Positions 5,943 to 10,016 of a stretch of 10,016 bases of DNA are shown piece after piece. This DNA comes from Brooklawnia sp050943675 (lineage in GTDB: Bacteria > Actinomycetota > Actinomycetes > Propionibacteriales > Propionibacteriaceae). Within the stretch, counting starts at the first letter, position 1; each line of letters begins with the position of its first letter. The DNA lies in assembly GCA_050943675.1 (NCBI GenBank), contig JBMNPP010000101.1:1-10016 (forward strand). The letters are read 5' to 3'. Below the pieces are notes generated by a model. That model had not been told where the DNA came from. It saw nothing but the letters and a program-made list of their open reading frames with translations, and did not search any database. The position numbers were made by a program, and so were the translations under genes.

Positions 5943-6803
5943 ATGACCGTTACCCCAGCATCCACCGCCACGCACGCCGAACTCACCGCCGAGCAGGTGC
6001 AGAAGATCCTTGTGCAACCGCTCACCGACACCTCGGTGTTCCTGAGCGCTGGCCCACGAATCTTCGACACCAACGGATCGCAGATCCGCATCCCGAAAAT
6101 GGGTGGCGCGACCAGCCCGGACTGGCACGGTGAAAACGAACAGATCAGCGAGGTCGAAACCGACTTCGACGAAATCACCCTGCTGCCCAGCACCATGAAA
6201 TCTGTCAAAGTCATCACCCGGTTCAGCAACGAACTGGCCCGCCAATCGATCGTCGCACTCGACGCCACCCTGCGAAACAGGCTGGTCACCGATGTTGCAG
6301 ACAAGCTCGACCGGCAATTCCTGTCCGCAGGCGGTGACGGCACCACCACCCCACTCGGCCTATTCGCCTACCAGGACACCCAGAACGTGCCCGTCGGGGG
6401 CCCGCTCGACCTGGACGTCCTGCTGGACGCCTGGGGCAAGGCGCTGGCCGCCAACGTCAACATGGGCTCGCTGAAGTGGCTCCTGCGGCCAGATGATTTC
6501 GTTGGCCTGCGCAAACTGAAGCTCACCAGTGGCCAATACGTGCTACAGCCAGACCCCACCAAGGATGGAATCTTCCGCCTGTGGGGGGCCCCGGTCACCG
6601 TCACCGCACGCATCCCCGAGGGCAAAGCGGCCTTGGCAGACTTCGGCCAGATCGCCGTGGCCCGCGACCTGGCCCCCTCAGTCAAGGTGCTCACCGAGAC
6701 CTACGCCGACTACGACCAGCAAGCAATCCGGGTCGTGGCACGCTACGATGCCGCACCACTCAACCCCGAGGCCATCATCACCCTGACCGGCATCACCGCG
6801 TAA
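5943..6803 (+). CDS. Major capsid protein, HK97 fold
   Basis: This 286-residue protein would form the icosahedral shell. An N-terminal segment (TAEQVQKILVQPLTDTSVFL) leads into RIFDTNGSQIRIPKMG and a strand-rich E-loop-like part (WHGENEQISEVETDFDEITL). FSNELARQSIVALDATL with the following helix corresponds to the spine helix. The P-domain and A-domain part contains PDDFVGLRKLKLTSGQYVL and LWGAPVTVTARIP. The C-terminus (YADYDQQAIRVVARYDAA) ends as in many tailed-phage capsid proteins. ATG 5943 is chosen because the AGGA lies 9 nt upstream; an in-frame extension to ATG 5847 would translate the structured leader and is unlikely. No maturation protease is encoded beside it. Head assembly genes on both sides support the call. 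Confidence 0.88.
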   Translation: MTVTPASTATHAELTAEQVQKILVQPLTDTSVFLSAGPRIFDTNGSQIRIPKMGGATSPDWHGENEQISEVETDFDEITLLPSTMKSVKVITRFSNELARQSIVALDATLRNRLVTDVADKLDRQFLSAGGDGTTTPLGLFAYQDTQNVPVGGPLDLDVLLDAWGKALAANVNMGSLKWLLRPDDFVGLRKLKLTSGQYVLQPDPTKDGIFRLWGAPVTVTARIPEGKAALADFGQIAVARDLAPSVKVLTETYADYDQQAIRVVARYDAAPLNPEAIITLTGITA

Positions 6804-6805
6804 CA

Positions 6806-7126
6806 ATGTACGTCGAACCGAGCGAGGTGCTCGCATTCCTGGGCCGGGCTCAAACCCCCGAAAACGTGAGCCTGGCCCAGGCGCACCTGCCCATCGTCAC
6901 AATGTTCGTCCGGGCCTACGTCCGGGGCAACGGCTTCGACGGGTCCGGCCCAGATGCCGACGACCTGCGAGCCGTCATCATCACCGCCACCGCCCGGCTC
7001 ATGGTCAACCCCGAACAGGCACGCCACTATCAGGTGGCGGATTACTCCGAGACCCCAGCCGTATTGAATGGGTTTACTCTGCCCGAACTGGCCGTGCTGC
7101 ACCAGTACCGACGGAGGACCGCGTGA
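6806..7126 (+). CDS. Head-tail connector protein (adaptor, gp6/gp15-like)
   Basis: This 106-residue, mainly helical protein lies immediately after the capsid gene, the usual place of the connector that binds under the portal. The N-terminus (MYVEPSEVLAFLGRAQTPEN), a long central helix, VIITATARLMVNPEQ and a C-terminal helix (TLPELAVLHQYRRR) fit the phage_connect (gp6/gp15-like) group. ATG 6806 is 2 bp after the capsid stop and no strong Shine-Dalgarno is visible, so translation may rely on coupling. Its stop overlaps the next start as GTGA. The assignment rests on size, helicity and gene order; specific residues are not diagnostic. Confidence 0.72.
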   Translation: MYVEPSEVLAFLGRAQTPENVSLAQAHLPIVTMFVRAYVRGNGFDGSGPDADDLRAVIITATARLMVNPEQARHYQVADYSETPAVLNGFTLPELAVLHQYRRRTA

Positions 7127-7449
7127 AGCTAAGCGACGGTGTAGAAATCCTGCAAGCCACCGTCACCCGCGACCAATACGGCGAACCAATCCGCACCTGG
7201 AATCCGCCCGAGGTGGTCGCATTGCTCCCGGCCGAGGTCATGAACAGCTCAGTGGCGAAGCTCACAGCACCAGGGGTTGACAGCAACGTCGAAGAACTCC
7301 GGGCAGTCATCCCACCCTTCGACTACGACTCCGACAACCACCGAATCCGCTGGCGTGGCAAGCAATACACCAACGACGGACCCCCCAAGGTCCGCAGACG
7401 CAACGGCCGCGACCATCACCTCACCATCACCCTGAAATTGGTTAGCTGA
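7123..7449 (+). CDS. Head-closure / head-tail adaptor protein (gp16-like)
   Basis: This 108-residue, strand-rich protein resembles the SPP1 gp16-like stopper that closes the connector after packaging and offers the docking surface for a tail. Features are EILQATVTRDQYGEPIRTW, a middle FDYDSDNHRIRWRGKQYT, and a C-terminal DHHLTITLKLVS strand. The GTG start overlaps the connector stop. It is the last recognisable head gene. In a complete siphophage it would be followed by a gp10-like protein, tail terminator and tail tube. Here it is followed by the tandem repeats and the tRNA. Its stop codon lies in a 12-bp palindrome (CTGAGGCCTCAG, 7446-7457), and a second open frame, shifted +1, begins inside its last codons. 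Confidence 0.72.
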   Translation: MKLSDGVEILQATVTRDQYGEPIRTWNPPEVVALLPAEVMNSSVAKLTAPGVDSNVEELRAVIPPFDYDSDNHRIRWRGKQYTNDGPPKVRRRNGRDHHLTITLKLVS

Positions 7450-7518
7450 GGCCTCAGCCCTCGTCCTTGCTGCGGACGGGAGGCGTAGTAATGGGAGGTG
7501 GAGGCGCGGGAGCGCAGA

Positions 7519-7542
7519 GATAACGCAGACATCTGCGTTATC
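7519..7542. repeat. Inverted repeat in tandem unit 1
   Basis: GATAACGCAGA (7519-7529) and TCTGCGTTATC (7532-7542) are perfect 11-bp arms around CA. Its centre is about 80 bp from the unit start. It is the longest of the three related dyads. Confidence 0.8.
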
Positions 7543-7561
7543 GCGCGGCTGGGGCGAGTCA

Positions 7562-7969
7562 ATGCGCCAGGCCGGCCTGATCCTCGACTTCACCCCCGAA
7601 CTGGCCGCCCGGGTCGTTGCCTACACGCGCGGGGCCTCAGCCCTCGTCCTCGCAGCGGACGGGAGGCGTGAAAACGGGAGGTGGAAGCGAGGGAGTGTTC
7701 ATATCACGGATTCCCGTGATAGCGGGAGTAGTACATGGACAGACGCGCTCCGCCAAGCCGGCCTGATCCTCGACTACACCCCCGAACTGGCCGCCCGGGT
7801 CGTTGCCTACACGCGCGGGGCCTCAGCCCTCGTCCTCACAGCGGACGGGCGACGCAGCAATGGGAGGTGGGCCTACGGAAGGGTGACCGAAAATCCCGAC
7901 ATCGGGAAATCGATGCAGAACGCACTCACTCAGGCCGGCACTATTCTGGACTACACCCCCGATTCCTAG
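7562..7969 (+). CDS. Repeat protein of unknown function (2+ copies of a ~62-residue module)
   Basis: This is a 135-residue ORF from the first in-frame ATG, with GGGG 7 nt upstream. The module runs ALVLAADGRRxNGRWxRGS, a variable stretch of about 15 residues, then LRQAGLILDYTPELAARVVA and YTRGAS into the next copy. The frame is open from 7436, so another left half (SALVLAADGRRSNGRW) lies upstream without any start codon. The true product may therefore be 5'-truncated, initiated at 7562, or reached by a +1 shift at the end of the head-closure gene. The last module ends early (YTPDS). From memory the block resembles a segment of ParB-like or regulatory proteins of actinobacterial mobile elements; this is weak and unverified. 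It could be a decaying duplicated gene fragment rather than a working protein. Confidence 0.5.
   Translation: MRQAGLILDFTPELAARVVAYTRGASALVLAADGRRENGRWKRGSVHITDSRDSGSSTWTDALRQAGLILDYTPELAARVVAYTRGASALVLTADGRRSNGRWAYGRVTENPDIGKSMQNALTQAGTILDYTPDS
7702..7721. repeat. Inverted repeat in tandem unit 2
   Basis: TATCACGG (7702-7709) and CCGTGATA (7714-7721) are perfect 8-bp arms around ATTC. Its centre is about 78 bp from the unit start. The sequence is unrelated to the unit 1 dyad, although the flanking blocks are nearly identical. Confidence 0.8.
7894..7907. repeat. Inverted repeat in tandem unit 3
   Basis: TCCCGA (7894-7899) and TCGGGA (7902-7907) are 6-bp arms around CA, the same spacer as in unit 1. 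Its centre is about 81 bp from the unit start. Confidence 0.65.
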
Positions 7970-8031
7970 GTGCTATTGCCCGATAGTTGCCCACCGGGCT
8001 GATTATTGGGTGTTTCACCTAGTCAGATCGG
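7970..8031. other. Element/chromosome junction, probable attachment-site region
   Basis: These 62 bp hold no gene. They lie between the broken third repeat and the 3' end of tRNA-Asn, where a tRNA-targeting integrase would leave its junction. AGTCAGAT at 8021-8028 repeats a stretch of the tRNA anticodon arm (8072-8079). The exact core cannot be set because the other end of the element is outside the window. No T-tract terminator is evident for the head operon or the tRNA. Confidence 0.4.
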
Positions 8032-8104
8032 CTCCCCGGACTGGACTCGAACCAGTAACCCTCTGATTAACAGTCAGATGCTCTGCCGATTGAGCTACCA
8101 GGGA
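8032..8104 (-). tRNA. tRNA-Asn (anticodon GTT)
   Basis: The - strand folds as a full cloverleaf of 73 nt. The acceptor TCCCTGG pairs with CCGGGGA (one T-G wobble) and the discriminator is G. The D stem is GCTC/GAGC. The anticodon stem TCTGA/TCAGA encloses loop CTGTTAA, giving anticodon GTT for Asn. The T arm is ACTGG-TTCGAGT-CCAGT. The 3' CCA is not encoded (CCG follows). Its 3' end faces the mobile element, the usual geometry when an element integrates into the 3' part of a tRNA and restores it. The gene appears intact and functional. Confidence 0.95.
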
Positions 8105-8131
8105 TTATTCACGTCTTCGACGCGGTAGTAA

Positions 8132-8160
8132 ACGCTAGCAGATGGGACAGGTTTGCCCAA
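8132..8160 (-). promoter_or_regulatory. Candidate promoter for tRNA-Asn
   Basis: On the - strand, TTGGGC (8155-8160) lies exactly 17 bp from TAGCGT (8132-8137), a spacing and -10 form acceptable for actinobacterial vegetative promoters. Transcription would begin roughly 20 bp before the mature tRNA 5' end at 8104. The -35 matches the consensus only in its TTG. Confidence 0.45.
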
Positions 8161-8179
8161 AACGCGTGGCACCACCGCG
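8159..8179 (-). terminator. Possible intrinsic terminator after the dnaG-sigma-hypothetical genes
   Basis: On the - strand a GC-rich stem with one bulged base (8163-8168 with 8173-8179, 4-nt loop) is followed at once by TTTT (8159-8162). It lies 22 bp past the stop of the hypothetical gene and just before the tRNA promoter candidate. The T-run is short, so efficiency is uncertain. Confidence 0.4.
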
Positions 8180-8201
8180 CCCCAGTACGGAGGCCGGGTG
8201 G

Positions 8202-8705
8202 CTACTCGAACTCGGCCCGCAGCGCGGCGACCAGCTCGACAACCTGGTCGGCGACCCGCTGGTCGCCGAGATCGGTGCGTCCGGCGGTCTCGACCTGCCA
8301 GGAGATCGGGCCGTTGGTGCCCGGGGTCCGGCGGCCGGACAGGATCACCGATCCGAGTTCACCGTCGAGGCGGACGTGCCGGGTGACCACGATGGAGGCT
8401 CGGACGCGTTCAGCGAAGGCGTGCGGCAGTTGACCGGGTTCGTCGAGTTCGGCGTGACCCTGCGTGCCGTCGGTCAGTTCCCAGTGCAGGCGTCGGCGGT
8501 CGTCATCCCATCCGCCACGCTGGATATCGGTCCAGGCGACCAACTGCCAGCCGGCCGGCTGCCGGACCGCCATGCGATCGTGCAGCAGCACCACCAGCGC
8601 CTGCGGCCCGCGCACCTGGGCCAGCGGCCGAAACCGCACGCCCATGATCCGTCGAAGTTCATCAGCCTCGGTGTCGGTCATTCGGTGCAGACGTCGATCA
8701 GCCAT
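8202..8705 (-). CDS. Conserved hypothetical protein of the actinobacterial dnaG neighbourhood
   Basis: This 167-residue protein starts at ATG 8705, with GGGG a few bases upstream; a longer frame to 8786 would overlap the sigma gene and is rejected. No signal peptide or membrane segment is visible. It looks like a mostly beta protein: ALVVLLHDRMAVRQPAGWQL, VAWTDIQRGGWDDDRRRLHW, then PHAFAERVRASIVVTRHVRL, a C-terminal ISWQVETA, and a final helix (QVVELVAALRAEF). The order of short hydrophobic strands, the central Trp-Asp turn, and RVRASIVV resembles from memory a family of unknown function found near dnaG and tRNA-Asn in many actinobacteria. It begins 34 bp after the sigma factor stop and probably shares its transcript. 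No function can be given. Confidence 0.75.
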   Translation of the reverse strand: MADRRLHRMTDTEADELRRIMGVRFRPLAQVRGPQALVVLLHDRMAVRQPAGWQLVAWTDIQRGGWDDDRRRLHWELTDGTQGHAELDEPGQLPHAFAERVRASIVVTRHVRLDGELGSVILSGRRTPGTNGPISWQVETAGRTDLGDQRVADQVVELVAALRAEFE

Positions 8706-8739
8706 GACCCCATTGTTCCAGCCCGACCCAGAGCACTCC

Positions 8740-9600
8740 TCAGGCTGCCTCACTGAGCAGCAACCGACGTGCCCTGTCCAGGGCACGCAACTCGATCCGC
8801 CGCAGGGTCGACTGGCTCACCCCCATGTTCCTGGCCAACTCTGCGCGGGTCTGGGCCGGCTCACCGATCCCGTAGCGAGCGGCGAGGACGGCGCGTTCCT
8901 GCTCGGGCAGGTCGACCATCCACACAGGCGCAGGCAGCAGGTCGGGGCCGTCGTGCTCATCGGAGTCACTTGCCAGGTCGTCCAGTTCAGTGCCCAGCGC
9001 CGTGGGTTGGGCGACCTGCATGGTGCGGGCCACGGCAGCTGCGTCGCGGCCCAGGTGCCGGGCGACCTCGCTGAGGGTGACGCTGCGTCCCAGCTCGGAT
9101 TCGAGCTGTTCCTGGGCTCGACGGATCTTCAACGCGGAGCGGGCCTTGAACCTGGTGGTGTCCAGCCGTCCGCAGCGCACCAGCGCGGCATCGGTGATGG
9201 TGTTGTTGATCATGCCGAAGGCGAGGGTGGAGAACCGGAGGCCACGGGCGTGGTCCCAGCGCCGGATGGCCTCCCCCAGGCCGATGCAGCCCTCCTGGAA
9301 GAGCTCTTCGACCGGCAGGTTCGCGCGTTTGGCCCATTGGTGCGCCAGTTGGGCGACCATGCGCAGGTTGGCCAGGTAGAACTCCTGGTAGGCAGCAATA
9401 CCCTGATCGACCAGGGCCTGCAGTTCCGCGTGGCTCGCACCGTCAGGGCAGTAATCGGCACCCAGACAATGTTCGGCATACACGCCGGCCTCGATCAAAC
9501 GGGCCAGGCGGACCTCGGCCTGGGCATCAAGCAACTCGGTTTCCGGGATTTCCATGACCTCAGCCTCAGCCAGCAACACCGCCGGAATGCGCTTACCCAC
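8740..9600 (-). CDS. Sigma-70 family RNA polymerase sigma factor (group 2/3-like)
   Basis: This 286-residue sigma factor has regions 2, 3 and 4 but no long region 1.1, so it is not the main housekeeping sigma. An N-terminal helix (DAQAEVRLARLIEAGVYAE, 25-43) resembles region 1.2. Region 2 spans about 74-140: YLANLRMVAQLAHQWA (core binding), LPVEELFQEGCIGLGEAIRR, then WDHARGLRFSTLAFGMINNT. Region 3 is about 150-200 (VTLSEVARHLGRD). Region 4 ends in an HTH (TRAELARNMGVSQSTLRRIE, 251-270). The usual aromatic YATWWIRQAI of region 2.3/2.4 is replaced by LAFGMINNTI, so -10 melting or recognition may differ. The GTG start at 9600 has no good ribosome site; ATG 9555 (residue 16) with GAGG 8 nt upstream may be the true start. 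It lies 66 bp downstream of dnaG, a common pairing. Confidence 0.88.
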   Translation of the reverse strand: MGKRIPAVLLAEAEVMEIPETELLDAQAEVRLARLIEAGVYAEHCLGADYCPDGASHAELQALVDQGIAAYQEFYLANLRMVAQLAHQWAKRANLPVEELFQEGCIGLGEAIRRWDHARGLRFSTLAFGMINNTITDAALVRCGRLDTTRFKARSALKIRRAQEQLESELGRSVTLSEVARHLGRDAAAVARTMQVAQPTALGTELDDLASDSDEHDGPDLLPAPVWMVDLPEQERAVLAARYGIGEPAQTRAELARNMGVSQSTLRRIELRALDRARRLLLSEAA

Positions 9601-9666
9601 ACGCGGAAAACGGACAACACTGGCCGTTGTGGATCAACTGCGAACCCAACAACCCGATGCTAGGGG

Positions 9667-10016
9667 TCAGTCGGCACCCAGGCTGACCGCCTCGAGTTGA
9701 CGTCTGCGCGCCTCGAGCGAAATCAACTCAGTGAAGGCCTGTTTGTGCGCGGCCGAATCATCGACCGGGTTGATCCGCTGCAGCCGCGACCTGAGCTCAT
9801 TGAGCTGCCGCACCGTGCCGAGCAGCTTCAGTTTCGCGGTGTAGGCGGTCGCATAGGCCTCATCGGGCTCCCGCAGGATCGGCTCGACCAGCAGTGCGAT
9901 CTCGAGTTGGCGCACCATCTCGTCCGAGGTGTGCTCCTGCAACTGTTCGGTCCAGCGTTCACCTGAGTACGGGGTGACCTGGATGGTCTCGAAGATCGCC
10001 CGGTAGGCCGGGTGGG
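9667..10016 (-). CDS. dnaG: DNA primase DnaG, C-terminal part
   Basis: The frame is open to the right edge, so only the last ~115 residues are present. HPAYRAIFETI and the helical ending (AYATAYTAKLKLLGTVRQLN, then ELRSRLQRINPVD, and ELISLEARRRQLEAVSLG) are typical of the C-terminal helicase-binding region of actinobacterial DnaG. DnaG makes RNA primers at the replication fork and binds the DnaB helicase through this domain. The call rests on this C-terminal pattern and the adjacent sigma factor gene; the zinc-binding and TOPRIM domains would lie outside the window. The TGA stop is at 9667-9669. Confidence 0.85.
   Translation of the reverse strand, partial: HPAYRAIFETIQVTPYSGERWTEQLQEHTSDEMVRQLEIALLVEPILREPDEAYATAYTAKLKLLGTVRQLNELRSRLQRINPVDDSAAHKQAFTELISLEARRRQLEAVSLGAD

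Larger units (their letters stand above)
7451..7969 (+). repeat. Three-copy tandem repeat (183 and 186 bp periods)
   Basis: Units begin with GCCTCAGCCCTCGTCC at 7451, 7634 and 7820. Unit 3 is cut short at 7969, after CTACACCCCCGA. The spacings are 61 and 62 codons, so all units stay in one frame. A 61-bp segment is identical at 7591-7651 and 7777-7837. Each unit has a conserved left block, a variable centre with an inverted repeat, and a conserved right block. Most differences between units in the conserved blocks are synonymous (CTT/CTC, GCT/GCA, AAT/AAC, CAG/CAA, AGG/CGA), which indicates selection on the protein. This marks repeated duplication of a coding module between the head genes and the attachment site. 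Confidence 0.85.

Noticed and set aside
7451..7969. CRISPR-like periodicity (repeat, variable centre, repeat).
   Set aside because: Periods are 183-186 bp with long coding blocks and only three units; no short direct repeats with 30-40 bp spacers and no cas genes.
7978..8020. Possible terminator at the end of the head operon (GCCCG/CGGGC and GGTG-TTT-CACC).
   Set aside because: Stems are only 4-5 bp and no T-tract follows.
9607..9630. Short dyad ACAAC/GTTGT upstream of the sigma gene as an autoregulatory operator.
   Set aside because: 5-bp arms with a 7-bp spacer are too weak to support a site.
8464..9663. Long open frame on the + strand across the sigma factor and hypothetical genes.
   Set aside because: It runs antisense to a sigma factor with recognisable regions and has no protein-like features of its own.

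Overview
The window is GC-rich, uses dense 4-bp ATGA/GTGA start-stop overlaps, and its chromosomal flank carries dnaG, a sigma factor gene and a tRNA-Asn gene in a typical actinobacterial neighbourhood. The host is therefore an actinomycete. Propionibacteriaceae is my guess from general resemblance of the proteins, not a demonstrated assignment.

Layout. (A) About 1-7970 is a mobile element, all on the + strand. It has the tail end of an unidentified gene, a RepA/DnaB-type RecA-fold ATPase (replication), an HNH endonuclease, the large terminase, an SPP1-type portal, a MuF-like minor head protein, a scaffold, a 46-residue ORF, an HK97-fold major capsid protein, a head-tail connector and a head-closure protein. 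The genes are nearly all translationally coupled. The one large internal gap is a 110-bp leader before the capsid gene that can fold into three consecutive hairpins; the last one places the capsid Shine-Dalgarno in a 16-bp stem. (B) 7451-7969 is a three-copy tandem repeat of 183-186 bp. It keeps one reading frame and carries a different inverted repeat at the same position in each copy. (C) 7970-8031 is a short junction. (D) 8032-8104 is tRNA-Asn on the - strand, whose 3' end faces the element; it is the probable attachment site. (E) 8105-10016 is host chromosome on the - strand: dnaG (partial), a sigma-70 family factor and a conserved actinobacterial hypothetical protein, followed by a terminator-like hairpin and a tRNA promoter candidate.

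How it works together. The element supplies replication, DNA packaging and everything needed for a DNA-filled head with its connector. The head module stops at head closure and reaches the tRNA within about 580 bp. There are no tail, tape-measure, baseplate, lysis or holin genes. Replication gene, HNH, terminase and head genes running up to a tRNA att site, without tails, is the layout of a capsid-forming phage-inducible chromosomal island (cf-PICI): a satellite that makes its own heads and takes tails from a helper phage. The alternative is a prophage remnant whose tail and lysis half was deleted. The intact, coupled head genes favour the satellite reading, but the left end (integrase, regulators, attL) is outside the window, so this remains an inference.
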